Shown: positions 22,401-34,769 of the stretch, in pieces
How the letters are laid out: each line of letters starts with the position of its first letter
How positions within the stretch are numbered: the first letter of the stretch is position 1
Assembly: GCA_013146195.2 (NCBI GenBank)
Contig: CM028377.1
Coordinates: forward strand, 163,969,824 to 164,033,823
Reading direction: 5' to 3'
Source: Codonopsis lanceolata
Lineage: Eukaryota; Streptophyta; Magnoliopsida; Asterales; Campanulaceae
Length of the DNA stretch: 64,000 nucleotides
Program-made: the position numbers and the translations under genes
Notes under the pieces: generated by a model
Database searches by the model: none
The model's input: only the letters and a program-made list of their open reading frames with translations
What the model was told of the DNA's origin: nothing

Positions 22401-25087
22401 ATGACTTCTTCTTCTAGATCCCGAAAAGAAAAGGCACCAATGGACCCAGAATTTGACGAGGAAAAGAAAGAACTTCCTCCTTTGGTTCGAAATCACGTCG
22501 GCTACTATTATTCAAAGCATGATTGGGGCAATCTGGTGCGAGACTGGTATAAGCATATTTCGAACCTTCCTGATCCCAATGTGAGTATAACTTTCTTCCA
22601 CCCATTTGTTTAATTTTTTCAGATCTGCTCAATTTCTGTGCTATTTTGGACTTTTGGAGTATATATATGCTGCTTATGATATTTATGCATGTGATTTATA
22701 GGCTAAAATGATGTAATTTTAGTAATAATGCATGAAATTTTGGTGATTTATTTTTGTGATGCCCAAATTGAACTAGTAGTTACTATTTGACCCTACTATG
22801 CATGATTTATAATGTTAATGCAATTAAGGCTATATGATGCATGTTTTAACTCTAAAAATATTTTTACATGGCATATATTCACAGGATGGAATTTTCGGAA
22901 TGAAATGCGAATTTTTTCGGACATATTTTTCGGATATATTTTTGGATATATGCAAGACAAAACAGATATATTTTATGTACCAGAACTGATTTTTTATGCA
23001 TGCTGATGTTGTAGGGATATAAGAAATGCCAAGTAGATATTATTTTTCTATGGCAGGTGGCATTTTAAATTTCTTTTTCGCGCATTCCTAATACAGCTTA
23101 TTGACTAATAAATACATGTACTACTTTATTTGATGCAAATGTGATGCTGAATATACATGAGATGCTCTTTTTTATATGAATGCATGGTTATTTTATTTAT
23201 TTGCATGAATAATAAAAACGTGACATGTATATATTTTTTTAATGCAAAGTATATACATTTGTTTGGTTTTTTTTTTTAATGCTGACATGTATATTTATGT
23301 GCAAAAAACAATTTTAATGTACAAATGTTTTTTTTAAACACCTAAAATGCTGACAGATATTATGTGCAAAAGCAATTTTAACGTACAAATGTTTTTTTTT
23401 ATAAATCTAATGTATTAAGTTATGCAAGGAGAAAGGGCTTGTGAGAGTCTTACCTTTATTTTCCTCCTCTTTTCTTTTCTCTTTTTTTTCTTTCAGGAAC
23501 GCAAGATTTTGGACAAGGCCAGAGCCACTTGTGCCAGAGTGTCTGATATATACCATTCAATGCCTCTGCCAGCCCAGCTTCTAGTGGAAGGGACAGGCTT
23601 GGGAGATTTCATGCGGGCCTTTACTCCCTTCCGCAGTTATAGAACCATCTTTGATGTGCTGTGGAATTTCTGGTGGGATACCACCCACACTTTCCACCTC
23701 AGTTGGGGAGAGATCACTATGACTCCCTGTGATTTTGCTGCCATTACTGGCATATCTACCAGTATTTGGCAGACTCTGGCACCTGATTATACCCTTCGTG
23801 ACCGCCATGACGAGGTGGAGGACCTTTTGGGGTTTGTGCAGAGTACAAAACAACGGAGCGAGGTGACCATTCGGTGTGAAGAAGTGGCTTCGGAGAATGC
23901 AGGCGAGAGTTGATCCCGAGGATAAGCGTTCTTTGACTCGTGTCGCCCGGACATTTTTATTCTTTTTCCTTGGGACTTCTCTTTTTGCTAATGCATCCAC
24001 TACCCTGAGGGTCTCTCTTCTGGGCTGCCTTCGAGACCTGGACCATGTGATTGACTATGGTAGGCGGGCGGGTTTGGTGAGCTTTATGCGTGCATGGATA
24101 GGTTGAGTCGGAATGACTCAAGGTTATATGGTTTTGCCCCTGGGAGGTATATTTTTTTCTCCCTTTTTTTCTTTTGTCAGCATATATTTTTTTCACATAT
24201 TTTTTCTTTTTCTTGACTTTTACCTCTGTTTTTTTTCGGTGTGGGCTTACTCTGTGTTTGACTTTGTACCGGGCCCACTGCGCAGTGATGTTCTTGGACC
24301 ACCTTACTTGGTCAAATTTGTGAATGCGAATCGGAAAGAAAAGGACACCCTGGGCCATTATATTGAGTCACTGGGGCTGCAGGACAGAGTGGCGAGCTCG
24401 ACTTCAGGTTCGGTGAACTTTGTTCCCTTGGCGGAATCTGGTAGGGCCGATCGAGGTTACCTTGCTATTGAGTCGTTGCGGATTTTGATGGTATCGATCA
24501 TGTGCGATTCCTTGTACATGGGTGAGCGGGTCAACCGTCAGCATGTTCCATTTTCGATATCACCGGTGGCACCTCCTGCACCTCCTCCGAATGTGATTGA
24601 GCCAGACTTTATACCAAACCGGCTTCAATATTTGTCCAAATATGAGATGCACGCGGTGATTTCGGTCATAGCATATGAAGACTTTTTGAGGACGATGCTC
24701 CATCCCCCTCCTCCTCCTCCTGTGATTGGGAGGCGTGCATCTGTTGATGGTGCTTGGGCTGGGTCTTCTCATTCGATTCTGGATGCACGGCTTGAGTTTT
24801 CCATGCCCGATGATGCCTTTTCGACTCTCCAGTATCGGCGAGATGATAGGCTCATAAGGGAGGTTCTTCCTGATGTTGAGATCCCTGAGGAGTATCGCGT
24901 TCCCGATCAGGCCCGCACGGTATATTTATCACTCTTCTCCTTTTTTTTTTTTATTGTTGATGCTCTCTCTTTTTTTTTTTTATTTGGTGATGCTCTCTTT
25001 TTTTTATGTGCCTTTTCGGTCAAAGTGTCCACATACAAAGAGGCTGCTGCGGGGCCGTTAGCATCAACAAACTTTACGAGCGTCTGA
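22401..25087 (+). pseudogene. Plant mobile domain (PMD, MAIN-like) gene carried by Tat element
   Basis: Reconstructed exons: 22401-22580 (MTSSSRSRKEKAP...NLPDPN), intron 22581-23496 with GTGAGT...TTTCAG, exon 23497-24147, exon from about 24240 to 24919, and a short exon from about 25020. Exon 2 has the PMD hallmarks FHLSWGEITMTPCDFAAITG and, in a shifted frame, VARTFLFFFLGTSLFANAS followed by LLGCLRDLDHV; exon 3 continues VWAYSVFDF. The frame breaks near 23850-23900, and an in-frame TGA lies at 24104-24106. The expected acceptors of exons 3 and 4 read CGG instead of CAG. PMD proteins occur both as host nuclear proteins and as cargo of transposable elements; the location inside a Tat element supports cargo. 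The breaks may be sequencing error. Confidence 0.72.
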
Positions 25088-25713
25088 TGGATGACTTTTC
25101 TTGTCGGGCAATGATGCTATGCGGCAGACCAGGCGTCGCGATGATGATGATGATGACGATGCGGACGTAGGATCGAGTCGCGCGAGCGGGGATATCACCC
25201 GAACGATGGCACGATGGGCCCAGTCGGGGAGGTGGCTTTAGCGAGGAGCGAGCATCTTTTGGCTATTAGCTTCTTTTTCCTGCACATGTCAGCTTTTCTT
25301 TTTTTTTTCTTTTTTTTTTTATTTGTAATTAGTATCTGTACAAACATGAATGATAAAATGCAATATAATTTTAAATGACATGATAAAATGAAATGCACAC
25401 TCAAAATACATGCAGAAAATAAAGCTATACCGACTCCTAAGGGTAATGGCACGCCGTATTTTAGAAATGAATTTGAAAAGAATACACCTTCAGTTTAAAG
25501 GGGCTTTTCTGGCGATCTGCGGGTAGAGGAAGAGGCAGCCGCCTCCTCCTGTGCGAGGGAGCATAATTGTGGCCATCTACTCTCTTATAGCCTTTGCTTT
25601 GATAGACTGCCAAAGCCTCCGTGATCAGACGAAATATCAATTGGCGATTTGGAATGAGAAATCGAAGCATTGAGGTAGTAAATGAGCAATTTGGGCGTGG
25701 CTTATAGAGGGAT
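25088..25713. other. Spacer between the PMD gene and the DUF7745-like gene
   Basis: Starts with a GATGATGATGATGACGATG stretch near 25140 that may still be coding tail, then T-rich and A-rich DNA. No separate gene was recognised. A further GGGCG-type motif lies at 25690. Confidence 0.4.
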
Positions 25714-25826
25714 TTGGGCGCCATGCCCAAATTTCATGAGGTGGCGCCCAGATTGGCTTTCTGGGAGACTTTCTGTTGGCCCCTGCTTGTTCATCTGTTT
25801 GTCGATTTTTTTTTTCTGCTATAAAA
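25714..25826 (+). promoter_or_regulatory. Antisense promoter of the DUF7745-like gene
   Basis: A perfect TTGGGCGCCATGCCCAA at 25714-25730, a second GGTGGCGCCCA at about 25740, and a TATAAAA box at 25820-25826, then a leader with TTTCTTTCAG and the ATG context CTCAAATGG at about 25950. The leader matches the sequence before the ATG of copy A (bases 1-62). The same palindrome recurs only in the Tat LTR U3 regions. Confidence 0.65.
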
Positions 25827-25949
25827 GGAGACCCGACGATCCTGAAGTTCTCACATCTGATTTTCTTTCAGTCTGCTTCATTCCTTCATAGCTTTTCTTC
25901 TTCAATCATTCCTTTTTTTGATAGAGAAAGTCGAAGAATTCTATTTACT

Positions 25950-26222
25950 TGCTCAAATGGATTATTCGAACACGACTTCGCCGTGTTTTGGAGATGGAAA
26001 ATGGCAAGGTGACTATTGACTTTAGTATGTGGATCCGATAAACTACCCGTTCTACGATTATATATTTTGTCTTGAATACTTATGGATAATGGTGATTGCA
26101 AGGAACTTCGAGATCCTTGACATTTGGGCGGGTCGTCGCCATCGAGACAAGCTAAGAGAAGAGTACAAGCATTCCTGCTCAGGGGAAGATTTCGGTAGCA
26201 TACCTTGGCGCTCAGGTGGCTC
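25950..26222 (+). pseudogene. Collapsed fragment of the DUF7745-like gene
   Basis: After CTCAAATGG the sequence jumps to the middle of the gene (equivalent to about 1020 in copy A) and continues in an indel-riddled form to about the equivalent of 1378 (CTCAGGTGGCTC), where it meets the long-LTR element. Nothing is translatable. It may be a rearrangement or an assembly error, because the full gene begins again at 30420 exactly where the leader would join. Confidence 0.6.
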
Positions 26223-29200
26223 TGGTGCGAGTCAAAAGATGAGCCAACAAGCTCAAGACAAGAAGACAATAGCCATAACGGCGTAATAGATAACATAAAA
26301 CTAAAACTGCGGAAGCAAAACCAAAATGGACCCGAGCTAACAAGCTCCTAAATATAAAACAACCAAAGAGATAGTAAATCTCTCGGCCCAAAAATTCGCG
26401 TCTTGCCGCACGTGACGCAACATTAGACACGCGCAACAAACCATCGGCAACCATGGCCGGCAACAGACAAAATCCCAACCTGATAAACACCACTCAACGG
26501 CTATAACATGCCGGAGGAACAATTCAACTACAAAATATAATACCAAAGCTAAACCACCAACCAAGACCTCGCGACTAAAACTGTCGGAGGTAGGAACAAC
26601 AATAACACCAAACTAGAATAAACGAGCCACACATGCTCGAAATGACAACAGAAATAAATTCTAAGGATACAAAGGCTCGGCTATACAACCGGCTCCCATA
26701 CATAACAATAACAACTACTACAATCTACCCAAGTAAAGTCTACATAACTTTACATCCGAGTCTCACCGATAAATAACAACATTAATAATAAATAACTCCA
26801 AGCTTATGGCTTGGAAGACCACGCTAGAAATCGCTATCCAAATCGCCGCTAACGGGATCACCGCACACTAGGGAAAACAACCACGGAGTGAGTCATAATG
26901 ACCCAGTAAATTACTAAATGCAATTGTATGGCATATTATGTCATGGCATGGCATAATGCACAATCATATAAAAATCATGGTATCATGCTAGTATACCAAC
27001 AAGAAACATGTACTTAATTTTCAAAGCACATAAACTCTCATAAATCATGTAGCATAATATTTTTCATATAAATGCTCATAAATAAACATGCGTAACAGGA
27101 AACATAAATCGAACCGTTACAACCAAATCCGGGTCCAACACCCAACCAACTTACCATGAGATCCAATCTCGAACCAAGATCCGGCTCAATACCCAATCAA
27201 TCATACCACGGGTTTCGCCCAAATAATCACAACTCATCAGTTTCCTTAATGAGTACTCGTTCATTCATCCGATCTCGGATGAGAAATGGGAGCTCGAAAG
27301 TAGGCTAGATGGCTCTCTCTCGAGACCACATCCCACTATTGGCCAAATAGTGAGGAGAAAAAGGACCAAATGCAACGATTCATAGCGATTGTTTCCAAAG
27401 ACTATGAATCGTCCCATTGCCGACACAACAACCAAACCCGCCAGCTGGACTTAAACCAAACGATCAAGTAGATATTTACTTGCATAAACCAATGAGACCA
27501 AGTTCATTATTATCGGGCTCATTAAATCATGTAGGACATGATGCTCTACAACAATTCATAAATCATGCACATAATTGCATATAACCACGTAGGACATAAT
27601 GCTCTACGAAATCTCATAAACCATGCATATATTTGCATAAAATCAAGTAGGGCATAATGCTCCACAAATCCCATAATCCATGCACATATTTGCATATAAT
27701 CAAGTAGGACATAATGCTCTACCAAGTATCATGAACAATGCATATATGTGCATATAACCATTGTGTTCAACTAACTTACAAGTTTAGTTCAAGAACTACA
27801 TATTGAGGTACTCATTAATCCTCAAATCGTCATCCAAATCAAATATAGCGTACAAGCTTAATAAATCATAATGTGAGGTCTACCATAATCCTCAACTCAA
27901 AAATCAAACTAAAGACTACTACGTTAGTCTAAGAATATCCACAATTCAAGACCTAATAATTTAGTCTTTATTTTAAGTACACCGGACTCAATCATAGTCC
28001 TAATCGTCATACATGATCGACTTCATTAATTCCATACTCAAGAACATCATGACTACTCCGTAGTCACCTTCTCACAAGTGCTTTTATATACACGCAACCA
28101 AAATCCTTAAGGAGAGAATTCTTTCTTATTCTTCACTTAATATACCCGTGACCATACGTTGGTCTCTATTGTCCCATGCTCTAGCAAGCATACTCAAGAT
28201 ATTTTTCTAATAAGTCTCCACGACATGAGTGTCTCAATTGGACACAAACCAAAAACCCGGTATGCACAAACATAGCTCAAACAAACCCAAACATTGTAGG
28301 GTTTCAACCCAAGGCTCTTTATCATGTTATTGGCCTTATAACGACTCCGTTGAGTCTTACTACCACATTTCATTCTTTATGTGCTTCATAACTCCATACC
28401 GTAGTAATTCATTAAAGTTTACAACCAAATCCCAATATTCATTCGGGCTTGATTCCCAAGCCTAAAAATCCACATAACACATCACAATCATAATCCATTT
28501 AAAATTCGGAGTTATGAGCTTTACATCATTAATCAAATGAAACCCATTCGTCGTAGGATTTCAACTCAAGTTTGTTAAGCACGTTATCAAACTTAAAATG
28601 ACTCCGTTGAGTCTAATGTACACCTTCCAAAAATTAGGGCATAGAAGCTTGGGCTACAATATCCCCCCCTATGTTCATAACTTTCACCAATAACCATATT
28701 CCCAAATTCAATGAACTCACATAAACCCAACAAAATACTATCAATGCATCATAGAACAATTTTGCCAATTTGTGCAAAATTTCGTTTAAGTAACCTTACC
28801 AATCATATTCTCCAAAACATGATTTAATCACTCAACATGGTTTAGTATACTCTACTAGACATATATAACATAATAATCATGCTTACCAACATGTTAATGA
28901 ACCAAAACATAATTAGGGCAAAAATCCCCTTCCAAGTATCTCTAGTAATCAAGCTCATAAACATGAAATAAATCACATAGCAAGGATGAATAGGCTACGT
29001 ACTAAACATATGAATATCATATAAATCAATGTCCCAAATAGGTTCACTCAAGCCAATTCATCCTCTAGAATCTAGGGTTCATAGTATCTCTAGAAAGCCC
29101 TAAATGCACCCATTGACCTCACATAGCACAAAGGTTGTTTTCCCTAGGTCAATGGGGCAAAAACAAAAGAGATAGGTGTAGTAACTTACCTTGGTTCAAC

Positions 29201-30419
29201 CCCTTCAAGCCACAAATTCGAAATTCTAAGTGGTGGGTGTTGTTCTCCTCACTCTCCTCTTCAATTCTATGGAGTGGATTGTGAAATGGAGTCCCCAAGC
29301 TATGGAATCCATGGATGGACCTTCAAGAACCCTAGAAGACTCCTCTCTCAAGCTCTCCCACATTTTTGTGGAGTGATAGGCTGAAAATGGGAGTTAAATG
29401 AAGTGTTAGGGCTTCAAATGGGTTTAAAAGTGAAGTGGGTTATGTTTAGGTTGATTGAGTTGTTTCCCTTTGATTAATCCCTCTAATCCACCTCCAAATC
29501 TCAATTAGTTGTTAAGGACATGTCTTAAGGTAGTTAGGAAGGTTTAGGATTAGTTTAGGATGGGTTTGGGTGGGGGTAGGTTGGGAAACTCACCAAATTT
29601 CCTTCAAAATCCCGCAACAGGGAATCTGCTGGTGATGCGGTCGCATCATAGAAGGCCATGCGAGTGCATGGTCCCTAGCTTCCTCTTCCGGCTTTTGTTG
29701 CCTTTTCGAGTCCATCTTTCCGCTGCAAGAAGCCTTAAAGCGAAACGGCCTATAATTCAACCCTAAAGGACCTCAAACACTTGGCTAAACAAACCAAGTC
29801 TCAAACCACCCTCAAAGTAGGTCCAGAACCCTCACAACAACTCCCGATACAACCCGGTCTGAAACCGACGCAAGGCGCGACATCTCGCTAACGAAACGTC
29901 GAATGAAACCACAAATCGACGAGAAACAACCCATGATTTTAAACACCTAAAAGGGCTACAAAATAGGCCTGAATGCCTCTCAGATGATGAACAACAGATA
30001 GGGGAAATGAGTTCCTGAAAGAAGAGACGATCACCCGGCTCAATCTCGGACTACGCGATAAGGGGAATTGCTATCCTCGAAGCGTCAAAACTTCATGAGA
30101 CTTAAAGAATACATCCAATAAGAAGTCTAATGCATCTAAACATGTTATTTAATCATCATGTAAAGATCTAGGACCAAATCGAGGTCAGGAACACAAAACC
30201 CGAGTAAACTCTCAATCGCGTCGCATTTCGACTATCGTCGGGTTACGACTTTTGATTTTAGAAAGTCAACAACTATATGACATCTCTTAAAAGTGTTTTT
30301 GTCTTAATGTGATCTCTCATACACATTTAGACTCTCTCACAAACCAAACGAGCAATCAACAAAAGAAGAAATGCGAGCATTGCACGCAATTCAAGCTAAC
30401 CGGGAATCGGGATCTTACA
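26223..30419 (-). mobile_element. Long-LTR gypsy (Tekay-like) LTR, left-truncated
   Basis: The minus strand begins TGTAAGATCCCGATTCCCGG at 30419 and matches the solo LTR at 40641-44965 over its whole length in inverted orientation. The final 90 or so bases expected at the left (ending GGGTCGTCACA) are missing. It contains the TGAGTCATAATGACCCA dyad at 26889-26905. The right end sits inside codon 2 of the DUF7745-like gene of Tat copy B (TGCCCCTTATC follows immediately). The short open frames inside are not coding. Confidence 0.85.
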
Positions 30420-32172
30420 TGCCCCTTATCATACCCCTCTGGAATTAAAAATCTATGAAAATGCTCTCGACCTCTGGATTCTTGCTCTTCGACTCGATGA
30501 ACGTGACTGGTTTGATCACATTTTTGGCTTCAGGTGCCTTCTATCCTGGAGAAATGTCGTGATCAACTGGGACATGTTGAGAGGAGCGTCCAGGTTCTGG
30601 TCCCGTCAGGATCATCTTTTTAATTTTGGAATGAATGAGATGTGCCCAGATTTCGAGGAATTTTGTGCAATGCTGGGAGTTGCTGCCACTCATAATATTG
30701 CCGTGCCTTCGCCTCGGAGGCGTCCCTACATGGCAATTAGGGAGCTATTCCGCAGTACTCGAGCTGCCACCCCGGGTTTTTATAACGGGGTGAACTTTGA
30801 CTTGACCGTTCTTCCTCGAGCATTCACAGAGTTCATAGAGGATGACGTGGATTATATGAGGCGCCGGTTGACGGCTCTTTTCTTATGCCTGGTGGGGAGA
30901 TATCTGCTGGTGGGCCATCAGGGATTTATTGACGTGCGAGTGGTGGATCTCGCTCTGCAGGCACGTGATCGCCGGGCGAATATCGTTCCAGTAATCTTAG
31001 CAGAGACTCTGGCTGGTCTTGATGCTTTTTCCGGTGGCGACGAACTTTTCCCTACCGGCAGTCCTATTCTGATTCACATGTGGCTGGAGGAGCATTTTCA
31101 GTGCGTGATGGCTCCTGCACCTTTTGGGGGGAGATATGATCCAGGGGCTCTATGGCTTCTGCGACCGCTTTCCCTAAACTAATTATTCCGACTATGACTG
31201 GACCGAGGATTTCTTTCGGAGTGGCTCCATGGATATATCTTGGGTGATTAACCACTGGGAAATCCGGCGCTTCATTTTGCACTCTGCCGGCTATGCCCAG
31301 GTCGTTATGTTGGGCATCAGAAGAACTTCTTTTTATAGTGTTGACAGAATATTGCGCCAGTTTGGGCTGGAGCAGACTATTCCAGACACGACTCGCCCGG
31401 TATTTTTGGAGATGGAAAATGACAGGACTCTGACTATTGACTTTCAGAGGATGTGGCATCTGGACTTTGATAGGCTTTTGGTGGCCTATTTGTTCTCTGA
31501 TTATATATTTTTGTCCCTTGAATACTTGGCATGGATAATGGTGATTGCTGAGGGATCTTCTCGCGAGATCCGGCGGAGGCTGAGAAACTTGTTTGGCCGA
31601 CATGTCGCTACGGGCATTCATACTCGCCTTATAGAGATAGGCGAAGAGATCGAGAGCTCAGGTTTGGTCATTCCTCAGGCTCTGCAGGAGGGTTTCAGGC
31701 GAGTACATAATCTTGGCGCTCCGGTGGCTCCTAGCCCAGATGAAGCAGGTCCCAGTAATTGGGAAACGGCGGAGGCTGCTCCCCCCTGGAGGCTGAATGG
31801 GGCACTGGCTTCAGATATGCTGATTATGAGATCCCTCGACATGATAATGCAGGTTGGCAACAGAATCCTTGGGAGCCGCAGGAGGCTGTCCCTTCCCCTC
31901 AAAATGGATGGGGCACTGATATAAGGCCTGATAATGGCAATCAGCAACATAATCCCTGGGAACCGGAAGAGGCTGCTCCTCCCCCTCAGCCTGGATGGGG
32001 TACCGTCGTCAGAGATAACGGAGCTGGTCCTAGCAACACAACTGTCCATGAGAATGGAGATGCCGGTGATGATGAAGGAGATACTTCCGGTGGTTCTGAG
32101 AACAGGGGTTCTTCTGTGCCTCGCAGAAGAGGAATATGGGCCCGGCTTGGTGGACGCCGCAGGCATGGATAG
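30420..32172 (+). pseudogene. Antisense DUF7745-like gene, copy B, start codon removed by LTR insertion
   Basis: Homologous to the copy A gene from its second codon on. The gypsy LTR ending at 30419 replaces the ATG and leader. The frame is open through the VPVILAETLAGLD and MWLEEHF blocks. It then shifts near 31145, where a run of five G replaces four, and resumes at about 31190 (TEDFF, then MDISWVINHWEI). Unlike copy A, the codon after PQAL is CAG, so the frame runs on into DEAGPSNWETAE. After a C-homopolymer shift near 31785 it enters the tail with NPWEPQEAVPSPQNGWG and NPWEPEEAAPPP repeats and a basic C-terminus ending at the TAG at 32170. It converges with pol. Confidence 0.8.
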
Positions 32173-32472
32173 ACCGCTAGGAAGCTGAGCTGCAAAAGGA
32201 AGGAATGTTTGGGGGAAACAAGTGGGGGTGTAGGCAGGACATATATATGTGCAATGCAGTTAATGTATAATATAGATGTCTTAAATAAATATTCCTAAGT
32301 TGCACCTTAGGACCTTGTAATATATTTTAAGTATTTTAATGTGAGCTTCCGTTGTGGTTTTTCTCTTTCCTTTGTCAGTTGAGCCTGTTGTATGCCAAAA
32401 ACTGGAGATAAAATGCCGAAGATTCAAAAGAGTGTCTTCCCTCTCCTTTTTCTCCTGATTTTTTTTATGCTC

Positions 32473-32613
32473 TAATTTTTGCCTAGGCCGCCCTTTCGGG
32501 TTTTCAACCTAGCGAGCCCTTATTTCTCCTTTTTATTGTTTTTTTATATATTTTTTATTCTTTTCGCTCTAACTTTTGCCTAGGTCGCCCTTTCGGGTTT
32601 TCAACCTAGCGAG
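32473..32613. repeat. Duplicated 44-base motif between convergent genes, copy B
   Basis: Two copies (32473-32516 and 32570-32613) of the CCTAGG(C/T)CGCCCTTTCGGG motif described for copy A, conserved in sequence and position. Confidence 0.8.
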
Positions 32614-32648
32614 CTGGAGAGGGAAGCACTTTTGACGGATAGATTGGC

Positions 32649-33950
32649 TCAAGCATAGTACCTTTTGAGCTTGTCAAGATTGAAGTGCTGAACAAGGTCC
32701 TCTCCTTCCTGGTTCGTAAGGAGCACGACACCTCCTGACCGGATTTCTTTGACAATGTACGGTCCCATCCACGGAGATTTCCATTTTCCCCTAGTGTCAA
32801 CATAACTAGGGGGTTTTTCTCGAAGTACCAGATCTCCGACCTGGATGTCGCGGCCTTTGACTTTTTTGTTGAATGCCCGGGCTATGCGTCTTTGATAGGC
32901 TCGAGTGTGCTCGAGGGCTAGTAAACGTCGTTCATCGATCAGGGCTAATTCTTCAAATCGCCCTTTGACCCAGTCGACCTCTGCTATGTCAGATTCCATC
33001 ATTACTCTTAATGATGGTATTTCAACTTCAATAGGCAACACTGCCTCCATGCCATATGCCAGAGAATAGGGGGTAGCCCCGGTGGGTGTCTGGCGAGGTG
33101 CGATAGCCCAGAGGGCTAGCGGCGGCTTTTCGGCCGATCTCTTCTGTGTCAGCCATTTTTCTGATGATGTTCTCGAGGGTTTTGTTGGCTGCTTCAACGG
33201 CACCATTTGCTTGTGGCCGGTAGGGGGAGGATTTGTGTCTTTGAATTTTGAACTCGTCAAGAAGACGATTCACGTCCCCTTCAAAATGAGAGCCATTGTC
33301 GGAGATGATTTCGAAAGGTACCCCATAGCGGTATATGATATTGGCCCGGATGAATTCGGACACCTTTCGGGCATTCAAGATTTTGTAGGAAGAGGCTTCC
33401 ACCCACTTTGTGAAATAATCGACGGCTACCAGGACGTATTCATGGCCATTGGATCCCTTCGGGTGAATTTGGCCTATGACATCAATACCCCATGTTGAGA
33501 AGGGCCAGGGGGCTGTGGAGTTGTATAGAATGTGCGGGGGCACGTGTTGCAGATTTGCAAAACGTTGGCACTTGTCGCAGTGTCGCACCCACCGAATGCA
33601 GTCGGTTTCAAGCGAGCTCCAATAGTACCCTTGCCGGATAACTTTCTTGGATAGCATGTGGCCGTTCATGTGGGGTCCACAGGTACCACCGTGGAGTTGG
33701 TCCATAATTTGTTCTGCTTTGGCCTGGTCGACGCATAAGAGATTTAAGCCTTGGTAGTGCCTTTTATATAAGCTGCCACCGCTGAATACGAATTGCGATG
33801 CCCATCTTCGCAGGGAAATTCTCCCTCTTTTGTCTAGGCCAGGGGGATAGATTCCTTTTTGAAGCAGATTTTGGATGTCAACATACCAAGGCTCGTGATC
33901 TGCCTCAGGGGCTGCATTAATTTTGAAGCAGTATGCCGGCGTGACTTTCT
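32649..33950 (-). pseudogene. Tat-lineage integrase, copy B
   Basis: Zinc-binding module with H and CDKCQRFAN, then the DDE core: D at 33481-33483 (WGIDVIG), D at 33298-33300 (ISDNGSHFEG) and E at 33193-33195 (NGAVEAANKTL). The C-terminal KSPWMGPYIVKEIRSGG follows. The frame is continuous with the upstream RNase H for 578 codons down to about 33100, then is broken at 33085-33140. It resumes at TPYSLAYGMEAVLP and stops after KLKRYYA at 32649. Copy A has an intact frame at the broken spot, and the differences there sit at CTG/CAG sites, so the break may be artefactual. Confidence 0.9.
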
Positions 33951-34769
33951 TCCCGACCACAAAGGGTTGGACTTGTATTTCTGCGGGAATTTGGACTAGT
34001 GATGCTAGAGTGGCCAATGCATCGGCAAATTGATTTATGTCCCGCGGCAAGTAGTGGAATGAGATGGAATCAAACCGAGCGGCAAGTGCTGTTAGTTTGG
34101 CATGATAAAGTTGCAGCCGGGGATCTTGGGTTTTCCACCTCCCTTCGACTTGGTTTATGATCAAGGCAGAGTCTCCAAAGACTTCGAGATTTCTGGCCTT
34201 CCTTTGGAGAGCCTCTTCCAGGCCAGCAATACAAGCTTCGTATTCAGTGGTGTTGTTGGAGCACTCAAACTCCAATCTTAGGGCCAGTGGAGTGTGAGAA
34301 TCTGCCGGGTCAATGAGTAGGATTCCTATGCCAAAGCCTCTTTTGTTCGCGGCTCCGTCAAAGAACATCTGCCAGCAGGTGTCGTGGTCAGTGATTTCCA
34401 AGACACCTTCGTCTGGGAAGCTGGGCTCAGTAGCATCTTCGGTTTTCAGAGGTAGATCGGCTAAGTGATCTGCGATTACGCTGCCTTTGATAGATTTGAG
34501 CGTGACATATGTTATGTCAAACTCATTGAGAAGGAAAGCCCACTTAGCCAGTCGGCTGGAAAGTGATGGTTTGCCGAAGATATATTTTATAGGGTCCATT
34601 CTGGATATGAGCTTGATGGATCGTCCCTGTAGATAAGTTTTGAGCCTTTGGGTTGTCCAGACTAGGCCAGCACAACTTTTTTCCAGTGCCGAATAATTCA
34701 GCTCGCTTCCTACTGATGAAGTATATGGCGTTCTCGATGTAGGAGTCTTTCTTTTCTTGGGCAAGCATG
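33951..34769 (-). pseudogene. Tat dual RNase H region, copy B
   Basis: The Ty3-type RNase H end (ELNYSALEKSCAGLVWTTQR, then DPIKYIF and LAKWAFLLNEFDI) is followed by a second, archaeal-type RNase H. Its four acidic residues are visible in MFFDGAANKRGFGIG, NNTTEYEACIAGLEEAL, VFGDSALIINQVEG and INQFADALATLASLV. A second RNase H after the first is the defining feature of the Tat lineage. The frame shifts near 34690-34770, where it should join RT. Confidence 0.88.

Noticed and set aside
26212..30419. Several 70-90 codon frames in the long LTR
   Set aside because: Not conserved between the LTR copies at 26223-30419 and 40641-44965; LTRs are non-coding.
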